64,000 bases of DNA. Origin: Streptacidiphilus melanogenes (GTDB lineage: Bacteria > Actinomycetota > Actinomycetes > Streptomycetales > Streptomycetaceae). The stretch covers positions 1-64,000 of the forward strand of contig NZ_BBPP01000010.1 in assembly GCF_000787835.1 (NCBI RefSeq), in the 5' to 3' direction. The stretch's first letter is position 1. Each line of letters opens with the position of its first letter. The translations under genes and the position numbers were made by a program. The notes under the pieces were generated by a model that saw nothing but the letters and a program-made list of their open reading frames with translations, was not told where the DNA came from and ran no database searches. Shown here piece by piece: positions 15,957-24,561 of this stretch.

Positions 15957-16121
15957 TCCGCCTGTTTCCCGCCCGCAGAGGGCTACTTCTCGCTGCCGCA
16001 CGGACGGCGCGGGCACGTCGGCCTGTTCGCCGGCGCCAATTCGCACCTTTTGCCTCCCCTACACAGCCTTGGACGCAGCCTTGACGCACGCCTTACAGCC
16101 CCCGTAGTTTTCGCACAGCGG

Positions 16122-16134
16122 TCGACAATGTCGA
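16122..16134. promoter_or_regulatory. candidate GylR operator, glpF copy
   Basis: TCGACAATGTCGA, a 13-bp palindrome 33 bp upstream of the glpF start, differing by one central base from the copy before gylR at 15124-15136. Confidence 0.65.
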
Positions 16135-16167
16135 ACGCGAGCCGCAAACCGCACCCTGGGAGTCGCC

Positions 16168-16881
16168 GTGTCCGACAGCCACATCTTCTTCGGAGAAGTC
16201 ATCGGTACCGCCCTGTTGATCCTTCTCGGCGGCGGAGTGTGCGCCGCCGTGACGCTGAAGAGATCCAAGGCTGAAGGGGCCGGCTGGCTGGCCATCACCT
16301 TCGGCTGGGGCTTCGCCGTACTGGTGGCCGCCTACACCTCCGCCAGCCTGTCCGGCGCGCACCTCAACCCTGCCGTCACCATCGCGATAGCCGTCAAGAC
16401 CGGCGAGTGGAGCCACGTCCCGCTCTACCTCCTCGGCCAGTTCGTCGGCGCGGCGCTCGGCGCGCTCCTGGTCTGGCTGACCTACCTGGGCCAGTTCAAC
16501 CAGAACGACGAGCCGACCCTCGGCATCTTCGCCACCGGCCCGGAGATCAGGAACCCCGTCCAGAACCTGATCACCGAGGCGATCGGCACCACCGTGCTCT
16601 GCCTGCTGATCCTCACCCAGGGCCTCAACAAGGAGCTCGGCCTGTCCGGCATGGGCGTCCTGATCACCGCGCTCACCGTGGTCGGCATCGGCCTCTCCCT
16701 CGGCGGGCCGACCGGCTACGCGATCAACCCGTTCCGCGACCTCGCGCCGCGCCTGGTGCACTCCCTGCTGCCGATCCCGAAGAAGGGCCACTCCGACTGG
16801 GGTTACGCCTGGATCCCCGTCGTCGGCCCGGTCATCGGCGCGCTCGTCGCTGGTGGCATCTACAACGCGGCCTTCGCATAA
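16168..16881 (+). CDS. glpF: glycerol facilitator (MIP/aquaglyceroporin)
   Basis: 237 residues, six membrane helices. It lets glycerol cross the membrane before phosphorylation by GlpK. The first pore motif is canonical ([10 protein letters not shown]). The second reads [10 protein letters not shown], so NPA is replaced by NPF while the selectivity-filter Arg is kept. The GTG start has GGGAG at 16158-16162. glpK follows 81 bases later with no hairpin between them, so they are probably cotranscribed behind the GylR-type palindrome at 16122-16134. Confidence 0.92.
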   Translation: MSDSHIFFGEVIGTALLILLGGGVCAAVTLKRSKAEGAGWLAITFGWGFAVLVAAYTSASLSGAHLNPAVTIAIAVKTGEWSHVPLYLLGQFVGAALGALLVWLTYLGQFNQNDEPTLGIFATGPEIRNPVQNLITEAIGTTVLCLLILTQGLNKELGLSGMGVLITALTVVGIGLSLGGPTGYAINPFRDLAPRLVHSLLPIPKKGHSDWGYAWIPVVGPVIGALVAGGIYNAAFA

Positions 16882-16962
16882 GCCAGGCTTCCTTCAGCGA
16901 AGCAGACCGCAGCACAGCCCCCGCCCCCGCCCTCCGCCCGCCCACTCGTCAACGAGGACGCC

Positions 16963-18492
16963 ATGACCACCAGCAACGGCCAGTACATCGCGGCCATCGA
17001 CCAGGGAACGACCTCCAGCCGCTGCATCGTCTTCGGTGCCGACGGCCGGATCGTCGCGGTCGACCAGCAGGAGCACAGCCAGATCTTCCCCCAGCCCGGC
17101 TGGGTGGAGCACGACGCCGAGGAGATCTGGACCCGCGTCCAGTCGGTCGTCTCCGGCGCCCTGGCCAAGGCCGGGCTCACCCGCGACGACATCCGCGCCA
17201 TCGGCATCACCAACCAGCGCGAGACCACCGTCCTGTGGGACAGGAACACCGGCAAGCCGGTCCACAACGCCCTGGTGTGGCAGGACACCCGCACCGAGGA
17301 CCTCTGCAAGGAGCTCGGCCGCAACGTCGGCCAGGACCGTTTCCGCCGCGAGACCGGGCTCCCGCTCGCGAGCTACTTCGCCGGCCCGAAGATCCGCTGG
17401 CTGCTGGACAACGTCGAGGGCCTGCGCGAGCGCGCCGAGCGCGGCGAGATCCTCTTCGGCACCATGGACACCTGGGTCATCTGGAACCTGACCGGCGGCG
17501 TGGACGGCGGCAAGCACGTCACCGACGTGACCAACGCGTCGCGCACCATGCTGATGAACCTGCACACGCTGCAGTGGGACGAGAAGATCGCCGAGTCGAT
17601 GGACGTGCCGATGTCCGTCCTGCCGGAGATCCGCTCGTCCGCCGAGATCTACGGCGAGGCCGTGGGCGAGCTGGCGGGCGTGCCGGTCGCCTCCGCGCTC
17701 GGCGACCAGCAGGCGGCGCTCTTCGGCCAGACCTGCTTCGACGTCGGCGAGGCCAAGTCCACCTACGGCACCGGCACCTTCCTGCTGCTCAACACCGGCG
17801 AGAAGGTCGTCAACTCCTACCACGGCCTGCTGACCACCGTCGGCTACCGGATCGGCAAGGAGGCCCCGGTCTACGCGCTGGAGGGCTCCATTGCCGTCAC
17901 CGGCTCGCTGGTGCAGTGGCTGCGCGACCAGCTCGGCATCATCTCCACCGCCGCCGAGATCGAGACGCTCGCCTCCACCGTCGAGGACAACGGCGGCGCC
18001 TACATCGTCCCGGCCTTCTCCGGCCTGTTCGCTCCGTACTGGCGCTCCGACGCCCGCGGCGTGATCACCGGCCTGACCCGCTACGTGACCAAGGGTCACC
18101 TGGCCCGCGCCGTGCTGGAGGCCACCGCCTGGCAGACCCGCGAGGTCGTCGACGCGATGGAGAAGGACTCCGGCGTCACGCTCTCCGCGCTCAAGGTCGA
18201 CGGCGGCATGACCAGCAACAACCTGCTCATGCAGAACATCGCGGACGTGCTCGACGTCCCGGTCGAGCGCCCGTTTGTCGCCGAGACCACCGCGCTGGGC
18301 GCCGCCTACGCCGCCGGCCTCGCCGTCGGGTTCTGGCCGGACCTGGACACCCTGCGCGCCAACTGGCACCGCGCCGCGGAATGGACCCCGCGGATGGACG
18401 AGGCGACGCGCGACCGCGAGTACAAGAACTGGCTCAAGGCCGTCGAGCGGACCATGGGCTGGATCGAAGAGGACCAGACGACGGGTCAGTGA
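16963..18492 (+). CDS. glpK: glycerol kinase
   Basis: 509 residues, the standard length. It phosphorylates glycerol to sn-glycerol 3-phosphate with ATP. FGGY-kinase signatures are present: [12 protein letters not shown] at the N terminus, [31 protein letters not shown] and the ATP-site block [13 protein letters not shown]. The ATG at 16963 follows GAGGA. It sits between glpF and glpD. The strong hairpin at 18516-18560 separates it from glpD and may attenuate or stabilise the transcript. Confidence 0.95.
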   Translation: MTTSNGQYIAAIDQGTTSSRCIVFGADGRIVAVDQQEHSQIFPQPGWVEHDAEEIWTRVQSVVSGALAKAGLTRDDIRAIGITNQRETTVLWDRNTGKPVHNALVWQDTRTEDLCKELGRNVGQDRFRRETGLPLASYFAGPKIRWLLDNVEGLRERAERGEILFGTMDTWVIWNLTGGVDGGKHVTDVTNASRTMLMNLHTLQWDEKIAESMDVPMSVLPEIRSSAEIYGEAVGELAGVPVASALGDQQAALFGQTCFDVGEAKSTYGTGTFLLLNTGEKVVNSYHGLLTTVGYRIGKEAPVYALEGSIAVTGSLVQWLRDQLGIISTAAEIETLASTVEDNGGAYIVPAFSGLFAPYWRSDARGVITGLTRYVTKGHLARAVLEATAWQTREVVDAMEKDSGVTLSALKVDGGMTSNNLLMQNIADVLDVPVERPFVAETTALGAAYAAGLAVGFWPDLDTLRANWHRAAEWTPRMDEATRDREYKNWLKAVERTMGWIEEDQTTGQ

Positions 18493-18515
18493 CGCCCCGT
18501 CGTCGCCAGCAACTC

Positions 18516-18560
18516 GGCGCGGCCGTGCCCCCTCTCAGGGGGAGGGGGCACGGCCGCGCC
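18516..18560. terminator. long hairpin between glpK and glpD
   Basis: Perfect 19-bp stem formed by 18516-18534 and 18542-18560 with a 7-nt loop. The core is CCGTGCCCCCTC pairing with GAGGGGGCACGG. It lies inside the glycerol operon, 24 bases after the glpK stop, so it may be a partial terminator or an RNA-stability element that lowers glpD expression relative to glpFK. Confidence 0.75.
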
Positions 18561-18616
18561 TCTGGGCCCGCCCGCCGGGACCAGCACCACCTCCAGGAAA
18601 TTTGAGGGATCTTCCG

Positions 18617-20203
18617 ATGCACTCCATACCGACCCTTGGAGCCAACCGCACGGCCGACCGCGCGCAGGCGCGCGCGCTGCTGAGCAGTGCCACCTACGAC
18701 CTGCTCGTCATCGGCGGCGGCATTCTCGGCACCGCTGTCGCCTGGACGGCCGCGCAGTCAGGCCTGCGGGTCGCGATGGTCGACGCCGGCGACTTCGCCG
18801 GGGCCACCTCCAGCGCCTCGTCGAAGCTGGTCCACGGCGGTCTGCGCTACCTGCAGACCGGCGCGGTGAAGCTGGTCGCGGAGAACCACAAGGAGCGCCG
18901 CGCGCTGTCCACGGACGTGGCACCGCACCTGGTCAACCCGCTCACCTTCTTCGTGCCGGTCTACAAGGGCGGCCCGCACTCCGCCCCGAAGCTCGGCGCG
19001 GGCGTCTTCCTCTACTCGGCGCTGTCCGCGTTCCGCGACGGCATGGGCCACGTCGCCACCGCCGCGCGCGCCGGGCAGGCCGTCCCGGCGCTGAAGACCG
19101 AGGGGCTGCGGTCCGTCGCCGTCTACGGCGACCACCAGATGAACGACTCGCGCGTGGCCGTGATGACGGTCCGCGCCGCGGTCGAGTCCGGCGCGGTCGT
19201 GCTCAACCACGCCGAGGTCAAGGGTCTGCGCTTCACCGGCGGGCGGGTCACCGGCGCCGAGGTGCGCGACCGCCTGACCGGCGAGGAGTTCGGCGTCGAC
19301 GCCCGTCTGGTGCTGAACGCCACCGGTCCGTGGGTGGACCACCTGAGGGAGATGGAGGATCCGAACGCCGCCCCCAGCATCCGCCTGTCCAAGGGCGCGC
19401 ACGTGGTGCTCAAGCGCAAGGCGCCGTGGAAGGCCGCGCTGACCATCCCGATCGACAAGTACCGCGTCTCCTTCGCCATCCCGTGGGAGGACCACGTCCT
19501 GCTCGGCACGACGGACGAGGAGTACACCGGCGACCCGGCCGACGTGCGGGCCACCGGGGCCGACGTCGACCAGATCCTCGGCGAGGCCGCGCACGCGATC
19601 CGCGAGGACCACCTGGACCGGGACCTGATCACCTACTCGTTCGCCGGTCTGCGCGTCCTGCCTGGCGGCCCTGGCCAGACGGCGGCCGCCAAGCGCGAGA
19701 CGGTCGTCACCGAGGGACGCGGCGGCATGCTGTCGGTCGCGGGCGGTAAGTGGACGACCTACCGTCACATCGGCCGCGTGGTGCTGGAGAAGCTGGCGCG
19801 GGTGTCCGGCACCGGCCTCGCCGACGACATGTCGACCATCCCGCGCACCGTCCCGCTGCCGGGCGTGGCCAGCCCGAACGCAGTCGCCCACCGCCTGCTG
19901 GTGGACCGTGAGCCCGGCGCCCGGATGGACCCGCTGGTCGCACGCCACCTGGCCACGCACTACGGCACGCTCTCGTTCGACCTGGCCCGGATGATCGACG
20001 AGGACCCGTCGCTGGGCCGTCAGATCCACCCGGACGGGCCGGACGTGTGGGCGCAGGTCGCCTACGCCGTCGACCACGAGTGGGCGGTCACCACCGACGA
20101 CGTCCTGCGCCGCCGCACCACCACGACGGTCCGCGGCCTGGACACCCCCGAGGTCCGCGACGAGGTCGAGAAGTTCCTGGCGACCCGCCTGCCGCAGGCC
20201 TGA
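18617..20203 (+). CDS. glpD: aerobic glycerol-3-phosphate dehydrogenase
   Basis: 528 residues. FAD enzyme oxidising glycerol 3-phosphate to dihydroxyacetone phosphate at the membrane, feeding electrons to quinone. The dinucleotide motif VIGGGILGTAVAWTAA starts near residue 30, and the GlpD signature ATSSASSKLVHGGLRYLQ follows. Also visible are LNATGPWVD and the late VAGGKWTTYR block. The ATG at 18617 has GAGGG at 18604-18608. It completes the glycerol cluster gylR-glpF-glpK-glpD and is followed by a strong terminator. Confidence 0.95.
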   Translation: MHSIPTLGANRTADRAQARALLSSATYDLLVIGGGILGTAVAWTAAQSGLRVAMVDAGDFAGATSSASSKLVHGGLRYLQTGAVKLVAENHKERRALSTDVAPHLVNPLTFFVPVYKGGPHSAPKLGAGVFLYSALSAFRDGMGHVATAARAGQAVPALKTEGLRSVAVYGDHQMNDSRVAVMTVRAAVESGAVVLNHAEVKGLRFTGGRVTGAEVRDRLTGEEFGVDARLVLNATGPWVDHLREMEDPNAAPSIRLSKGAHVVLKRKAPWKAALTIPIDKYRVSFAIPWEDHVLLGTTDEEYTGDPADVRATGADVDQILGEAAHAIREDHLDRDLITYSFAGLRVLPGGPGQTAAAKRETVVTEGRGGMLSVAGGKWTTYRHIGRVVLEKLARVSGTGLADDMSTIPRTVPLPGVASPNAVAHRLLVDREPGARMDPLVARHLATHYGTLSFDLARMIDEDPSLGRQIHPDGPDVWAQVAYAVDHEWAVTTDDVLRRRTTTTVRGLDTPEVRDEVEKFLATRLPQA

Positions 20204-20220
20204 CGCTCCACCTCCCCCAT

Positions 20221-20260
20221 CGCCTTGGCCCCGCCGTCCCGTGACGGCGGGGCCAAGGCG
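20221..20260. terminator. terminator after glpD
   Basis: Perfect 18-bp stem (20221-20238 with 20243-20260) and a CCGT tetraloop, in the 89-bp space between the convergent glpD and SDR stops. Probably bidirectional. Confidence 0.85.
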
Positions 20261-20292
20261 TGCGTACGGCGGACGCGATCCGGCCCGGCCGC

Positions 20293-21054
20293 TCAGACCT
20301 GCGCCATGCCGCCGTCGGCGAAGAGCTCGACGCCGGTGATGAAGCTGGAGGCATCGCTGGAGAGGAACGCCGCGGCCTTGCCCATCTCGCGGGGGTCGGC
20401 GATCCGCCCGGTCGGGTTGCCCTCGCCCATCGTCCGGACCGCGGCGGCAACGGCGTCGGCGCCCTGTGCCATACCCAGGGCGCTGCGCAGGGAGTCGGTG
20501 TCCACGGCACCGGGGCTGAGGACGTTCATGCGGATGCCGGTGCCCTTGACGTCCTGGATCCAGGACCGGATGAAGGCACGCACGGCGGCCTTGGAGCCGC
20601 CGTAGAGGCCCATGCCGGCCGGGGGCCGTATCGACGCGGTCGACCCGATGATGACGATCGTGCCGCCGTGCGGCAGCAGCGCGAGCGCCGGCTGGACGGT
20701 GAAGAGGACGCCCTTGGCATTGACGTCGAAGGTCCGGTCGAACTGCTCCTCGGTGATCGCGCCGAGCGGGGCGTGCGCGCCGATGCCGGCGTTGGCGACG
20801 ACCGCGTCGAGTCGTCCGTGGCGGGCGACGACCTCCCGGTACGCCGTCTCCATGTCCGCAAGCCTGGTGACGTCGGCCACGATGCCCGAGGAGTTCGGGC
20901 CGATCCTGCCGACCGCCTCGTCGAGCTGGTCCTGCTGAAGGTCGGTGATGACGACGCGGGCGCCCTGGTCCACGAACTCCTGGACGATCCCCAGGCCGAC
21001 ACCGGACGCGCCGCCGGTGACCACGGCGACCTTGCCTGCGAGCGGGAGGCTCAT
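20293..21054 (-). CDS. SDR-family NAD(P)-dependent oxidoreductase
   Basis: 253 residues, classical SDR length. The cofactor motif is TGGASGVG (about residues 13-20). Next come VANAG and the catalytic set: Ser in IIGSTAS and YGGSKAA supplying Tyr and Lys. The C-terminal substrate loop is not diagnostic. It is divergent from the TetR gene at 21201, and two TetR-style operators lie in the shared promoter region, so induction by the TetR ligand is likely. Its substrate is unknown; related enzymes act on small alcohols or ketones. Confidence 0.9.
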   Translation of the reverse strand: MSLPLAGKVAVVTGGASGVGLGIVQEFVDQGARVVITDLQQDQLDEAVGRIGPNSSGIVADVTRLADMETAYREVVARHGRLDAVVANAGIGAHAPLGAITEEQFDRTFDVNAKGVLFTVQPALALLPHGGTIVIIGSTASIRPPAGMGLYGGSKAAVRAFIRSWIQDVKGTGIRMNVLSPGAVDTDSLRSALGMAQGADAVAAAVRTMGEGNPTGRIADPREMGKAAAFLSSDASSFITGVELFADGGMAQV

Positions 21055-21117
21055 CGTTTCTCCTCTGCCTTGCCTGACCGCACGATGCGGACGACGGCGG
21101 CAGGTGCCCTAGACTCG

Positions 21118-21168
21118 TAAGTGGAGGCACCGCCACTTAGAGACGCTAATCGGAGGCGCCGCCGCTTA
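21118..21168. promoter_or_regulatory. paired TetR operators between SDR and TetR genes
   Basis: Two 22-bp elements, 21118-21139 and 21147-21168, share the pattern TAAnYGGAGGCnCCGCCnCT plus TA. The outer arms TAAGTGG and CCACTTA of the first are a perfect inverted repeat. Their starts are 29 bp apart, so bound dimers would sit on nearly the same DNA face. Confidence 0.75.
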
Positions 21169-21200
21169 GCAACTCTTCTCTTCGAGGAAAGAGCCCTCCG

Positions 21201-21779
21201 ATGACGACAGAGACCGGCCGGCCGCTGCGGGCCGACGCGCGGCGCAACCGGGAGAAGATCCTCTCCACCGCGGTGCGCGTCTTCGCGGAGCAGGGGCTGG
21301 ACGCACACCTGGAGCACATCGCCAAGGAGGCGGGAGTCGGGACCGGCACGCTCTACCGCAACTTCCCGACCCGGGAACTGCTGATCGAGGCCGCCTACCG
21401 AAACGAACTGAGCCGCCTGTGCGACGCGGCCCCCGAACTCCTGGCGACCATGCCGCCACGCGAGGCGCTTCGCGCCTGGATGGGGCGCTTCATCGACTAC
21501 GCGACCGCGAAGCTGGGGATGGCCGAGGCCCTTCGCGCGGTCGTCGACTCCGGCGTCAACCCGTACGCCCACAGCCGGGAGTTGATGATGACCGCCCTCA
21601 CCTCGCTGCTGGACGCCGCGGCCGCCACCGGCAGCATTCGATCCGACATCGGCCCGGCCGACATGTTCGCCGCCCTCACCGGCGTCGCCCTCGCCTCGGG
21701 CAAGCCCGAAGAGCGCGAACAGGCCGAACGGCTCCTCGACCTGACCCTCGACGGACTCCGGTACGGCACGGGGGACTGA
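21201..21779 (+). CDS. TetR-family transcriptional regulator
   Basis: 192 residues. The N-terminal helix-turn-helix (about residues 15-62) reads REKILSTAVRVFAEQGLDAH, then HIAKEAGVGTGTLYRNFPTR. The C-terminal domain (ELLATMPPREALRAWMGRFI, then AALTGVALASG) matches the TetR_C_25/SbtR-like type that often controls a neighbouring reductase. It is divergent from the SDR gene, with paired operators at 21118-21168. Ribosome-binding sequence is weak (GAGG about 14 bases upstream), so the start may be slightly different. Confidence 0.9.
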   Translation: MTTETGRPLRADARRNREKILSTAVRVFAEQGLDAHLEHIAKEAGVGTGTLYRNFPTRELLIEAAYRNELSRLCDAAPELLATMPPREALRAWMGRFIDYATAKLGMAEALRAVVDSGVNPYAHSRELMMTALTSLLDAAAATGSIRSDIGPADMFAALTGVALASGKPEEREQAERLLDLTLDGLRYGTGD

Positions 21780-21845
21780 CTCCGCCCAGGACGCCGACGG
21801 CGCGCCGACCGGCGGCGCCGTCGAACCGACGAACGAGCATGGAAA

Positions 21846-21884
21846 ACGGCCCGGCAAGGGGAGGGGATTCCCCAGCCGGGCCGT
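21846..21884. terminator. bidirectional terminator between tetR and ribonuclease
   Basis: Perfect 10-bp arms ACGGCCCGGC (21846-21855) and GCCGGGCCGT (21875-21884), with an inner GGGGA/TCCCC pairing, 12 bases before the end of the convergent ribonuclease gene. Confidence 0.7.
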
Positions 21885-21896
21885 CGAACCGGACGA

Positions 21897-22298
21897 TCAG
21901 CAGCTGAAGTCGATCTGCTCGAACGACGCGTAGTGGTCGTCGGTGTAGTAGTCGATCTGGTCCGGCTGGTCCTCGACGATGCGGCGCGCGCCGCGGGTGG
22001 GGGCGCCCGGGGTCACCACGGTGTACTCGTGGTAGTAGCCGTAGGGCTCGCTGGGCAGGACACCCTCGTTGTTGGAGAAGATCGTCCCGTCCTGGCTGTA
22101 CGGGAACGGACCGCCCTGGGCGATCAGGTCGAGCGTGTCGTCGGCCTCCTGCGGGAGCGCGCTCTGGCAGACCGTGCCGTTCACGTCGGCGTGCGCACTG
22201 GCGGCCGGAAGCAGTACGGGGAAGGTCGCGGCGAGAACGCCGGCGGCGAGAACAAGGGTGGCGTTGCGCGCGTTCCACGCGCGTAGAGAGATGCTCAT
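21897..22298 (-). CDS. secreted guanyl-specific ribonuclease (RNase Sa type)
   Basis: 133 residues: a 37-residue Sec signal peptide ending ASAHA, then a 96-residue mature enzyme, exactly the size of Streptomyces RNase Sa. In mature numbering the catalytic Glu54 (YYHEYTVV), Arg65 and Arg69 (TRGARR) and His85 (TDDHYASF) are all present, and C7 and C96 can form the conserved disulfide. It cleaves RNA 3' of guanosine outside the cell. The ATG at 22298 is the only start that gives a compact signal peptide, although no clear RBS precedes it. No barstar-like inhibitor gene is adjacent. Confidence 0.92.
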   Translation of the reverse strand: MSISLRAWNARNATLVLAAGVLAATFPVLLPAASAHADVNGTVCQSALPQEADDTLDLIAQGGPFPYSQDGTIFSNNEGVLPSEPYGYYHEYTVVTPGAPTRGARRIVEDQPDQIDYYTDDHYASFEQIDFSC

Positions 22299-22433
22299 GA
22301 CAATGAGTCTGCGGACGAACGGGGCGAGAAGGAAGGGATCATGACATTCCTTCACTGCTTGTTCGCCTAGGAACTTCTGACCCAGCAGAAGATGTCCGGC
22401 GAGTGACGCCACCGCAGCGACCAGGGCGTCGCC

Positions 22434-22439
22434 TACCCT
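22434..22439 (+). promoter_or_regulatory. -10 hexamer of a leaderless promoter
   Basis: TACCCT lies 7 bp before the ATG at 22447, the usual spacing for streptomycete leaderless transcripts. No RBS is present, which supports this reading. Confidence 0.5.
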
Positions 22440-22446
22440 GATGACC

Positions 22447-22629
22447 ATGAGGGACGACGCGTTGATCCCGGCCTCCGCCGTCGAGGAGGCGATCGTGCGC
22501 TGCACGGGCTGCGGACGACCGCTGCGCGACCCGGCCTCCCGCGCCCGGGGCCACGGCCCGGTCTGCACGGAACTGCGCCTGCCGGAACCTCCCCGCGCAC
22601 ATCAGGAGGAGACCCTCCCGGGCCTCTGA
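22447..22629 (+). CDS. small zinc-ribbon protein, DUF6011-like
   Basis: 60 residues. A single Cys cluster reads CTGCGRPLRDPASRARGHGP followed by VC, the CxxCGRxL-DPxS-GxGPxC pattern of DUF6011-type small zinc-binding proteins. Function is unknown. The second of two in-frame ATGs (22447) is preferred because a -10-like TACCCT lies 7 bp upstream and no RBS exists, suggesting a leaderless message; 22441 is the alternative. It is divergent from the ribonuclease gene and convergent with the TOPRIM gene. Confidence 0.7.
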   Translation: MRDDALIPASAVEEAIVRCTGCGRPLRDPASRARGHGPVCTELRLPEPPRAHQEETLPGL

Positions 22630-22658
22630 GCCTCGGGCCTCGAATCGGCGTTGCGTGC

Positions 22659-23240
22659 CTACTGGTCGCTCGATGCGCGGGCGAGCACCCGTGCCAGCGG
22701 TCGCGGCACCCGGTCCGGGGCCACCGCCTCGGCCATCAGCGCCGCGTAGCGCTCCTTGCCGCCCGAGCGCCCGCTCATCAGTCGGCGCAGCTGGTCGTGC
22801 AGGCTGCGGTCGCGCAGCGCGGGCTGCTTCTGGAGCGTCCGAAAGGAGCGCAACTGCCCCTCCGCGGCGACCAGGCGCTCCACCTCCTCAGGCCCGAGCG
22901 CGCGGATCAGCTCGTCCTCCAGATCGGCCGAGCAGCCGAAGAAGCCGAGCGACTCCAGCCAGGCCCGATCACCTGCCCCCGCCACCGAGTTGACGAGACC
23001 GACCTGCTCCAGGCCGCGCAGCACGAACCGCTCCTCGGCCTCGTCGTACAGCCCGGCGATCCTGATCTCCGGGTCGAGCGCATGGAAGCGCGCCAGGAAG
23101 TGCCCGATGTTGGTGATCCCGTGCATGGCCACGACCGTGACACCGGCCGCCGCCAGATCCATCTCCTGTCGCCGGGCCAGCACTTCGAGCGCGACCTGGT
23201 CGCTGACCCCCTCGACGAGCACGACCGCCTCTGACGTCAC
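22659..23240 (-). CDS. TOPRIM-domain protein
   Basis: 193 residues. The N-terminal half is a TOPRIM domain of the OLD-like type: VVLVEGVSDQVALEVLARR supplies the conserved Glu, MHGITNIGHFLARF the glycine-containing strand, and IAGLYDEAEE the D-x-E-type acidic cluster. The C-terminal half is helical and rich in charged residues. Such stand-alone TOPRIM proteins are widespread in streptomycetes, with no established function; a nucleotidyl-transfer or nuclease role is inferred. The GTG at 23240 is chosen because the domain begins immediately after it. No classical RBS is seen. Confidence 0.75.
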   Translation of the reverse strand: MTSEAVVLVEGVSDQVALEVLARRQEMDLAAAGVTVVAMHGITNIGHFLARFHALDPEIRIAGLYDEAEERFVLRGLEQVGLVNSVAGAGDRAWLESLGFFGCSADLEDELIRALGPEEVERLVAAEGQLRSFRTLQKQPALRDRSLHDQLRRLMSGRSGGKERYAALMAEAVAPDRVPRPLARVLARASSDQ

Positions 23241-23392
23241 CCCCTCATGGTGCGCCCCTGGACGCCCAGCCCACCATCGAATTGGCTCGCGCCCGGGCGT
23301 GCACACACGGTGCGACGAACCCGTCACCGATGGGTATGACTCAAGGCGATGGCGTCGGCCTACGGCCGGCATCCACGACCTGGGAGGTAGAC

Positions 23393-23899
23393 ATGTCCCA
23401 AGTGCAGCCGCTGCCTGGTGACTTCGCGGTGACATCGGTAAAGGGACGGGTGGGGTTCGCGATCTCGGTCGGCGAGTGGCTCAACGGCTCCCGCTTCGGC
23501 CACTGGGACCACGCCTTCGTCTACGTCGGCGACGACCAGCTCGTCGAGGCCGAGCCGGGTGGCGCGAGACTCGCCAACCTCGACGAGTACCAGGGCAGAG
23601 TGGTCGCCTGGTCCACGGGGCACATAGAGCTGACGGAGGAGCAGCGGACGGCGGTCGTGACCGCGGCGCGGTCCTACATAGGCGTGCCCTACTCGGCCGC
23701 CGACTACATGGCGCTCGCGCTCTGGCACTTCCACCTGCGGATCGGCTGGGCGCGCAAGGTGATGGCGTCCCGCGCATCGATGATCTGCTCGGAGCTCTGC
23801 GACGCGGCCTACGACGAGGCGGGCGTCCACCTGTTCGCCGACGGACGCGAGCCGGGGGACGTGACCCCGGCCGATCTCGCGCTCCTGATCAAGGCCTAG
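23393..23899 (+). CDS. YiiX/NlpC-P60-like permuted papain-fold protein
   Basis: 168 residues. Order of catalytic residues is His first, Cys later: GHWDHAFVYVGDDQLVEAEP holds the His, and ASMICSELCDAAYDEAG holds the Cys near residue 130. This is the circularly permuted NlpC/P60 arrangement of YiiX-like proteins, which are thought to be amidases or acyl-group hydrolases acting on peptides or lipids. No signal peptide is visible. The start is fixed by GGGAGGT at 23382-23388. The strong hairpin downstream separates it from the convergent secreted protein gene. Confidence 0.8.
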   Translation: MSQVQPLPGDFAVTSVKGRVGFAISVGEWLNGSRFGHWDHAFVYVGDDQLVEAEPGGARLANLDEYQGRVVAWSTGHIELTEEQRTAVVTAARSYIGVPYSAADYMALALWHFHLRIGWARKVMASRASMICSELCDAAYDEAGVHLFADGREPGDVTPADLALLIKA

Positions 23900-23914
23900 G
23901 GTCCTCACGGCCGA

Positions 23915-23944
23915 AGGGCTCCGCGACCCCCCTCGCGGAGCCCT
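23915..23944. terminator. bidirectional hairpin terminator
   Basis: Perfect 12-bp stem AGGGCTCCGCGA / TCGCGGAGCCCT around a C6 loop, between the convergent stops at 23899 and 23972. Confidence 0.8.
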
Positions 23945-23971
23945 CCCGTGCCTCCTGCTCGAAGGCGCGTC

Positions 23972-24241
23972 CTACTTGAACCAGTACCGGACGCCGTGGT
24001 GGTGCGAGCAGGTGCCCGAGGAGTTTCGGCTGTAGGACAGGGAGAGGTCCCGGCACTGCGCCGTCTCGTACCGGTTGGCGGGGCGCTGGCGGTGGGTCCA
24101 CCCGCACAGCCCGGTGGTGTGGCTGACGCAGCGGTGGGCGGTGTTGGTGGCCGGGAGCGGGGTGCTCGCCTCGGCGGCGACGGCCGGCGCGAGGACGAGC
24201 GCGGCGGCGGTGGCGACGGCGGCTATGGAACGACGCAGCAA
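23972..24241 (-). CDS. small secreted protein, DUF3761-like
   Basis: 89 residues. A signal peptide (RRSIAAVATAAALVLAPAVA, then EAS) is followed by about 60 residues with four cysteines. The C-terminal block CRDLSLSYSRNSSGTCSHHH resembles DUF3761 proteins (SxSxxxSGTCSxHxGV), which are small exported proteins of unknown role. The start is TTG at 24241, preceded by AGGAGA with good spacing; no ATG is available in frame. Confidence 0.7.
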   Translation of the reverse strand: MLRRSIAAVATAAALVLAPAVAAEASTPLPATNTAHRCVSHTTGLCGWTHRQRPANRYETAQCRDLSLSYSRNSSGTCSHHHGVRYWFK

Positions 24242-24561
24242 GGCATCTCCTGCATTGTGAAGGTCCTGTGAACAGACCCGTACTCTGCCAGATCAGCAGG
24301 GCAGTTGGCGGCCTGGATGCACGTTCGTGATCTGCCCGGCGAACTCCCGACCCCAGTGGGATGCGAGCGCTCCTTAAGACCGACGCCCACGAACCAGCTG
24401 ACGCGGCGTCGTATGTCCGCGCAGGTCAGTGATCGCCTGAAGTGTCCAATTCAAGACGACGGTAAGAGCGCCTCGGTGGATCTTGTGTCTGATGTGAGAG
24501 TCCGGTTAGCGTCCGCCTGGACTGTCATGATCATCAAGGCTCCAGCAAGGGACAGAACGCC
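24242..24561. other. intergenic region, with promoter candidate for the RHS gene
   Basis: No gene is supported here. At 24483-24512 TTGTGT and TAGCGT are separated by 18 bp, a plausible plus-strand promoter 50 bases before the RHS start. CTGCC/GGCAG at about 24287-24306 is a weak inverted repeat. The segment is less GC-rich than its surroundings in parts, which suits a regulatory region. Confidence 0.45.

Noticed and set aside
22659..23240. TOPRIM gene considered as the missing JetD of the SMC operon
   Set aside because: It is 13 kb away, short, of OLD-like type, and lacks the JetD wHTH-plus-toprim layout.
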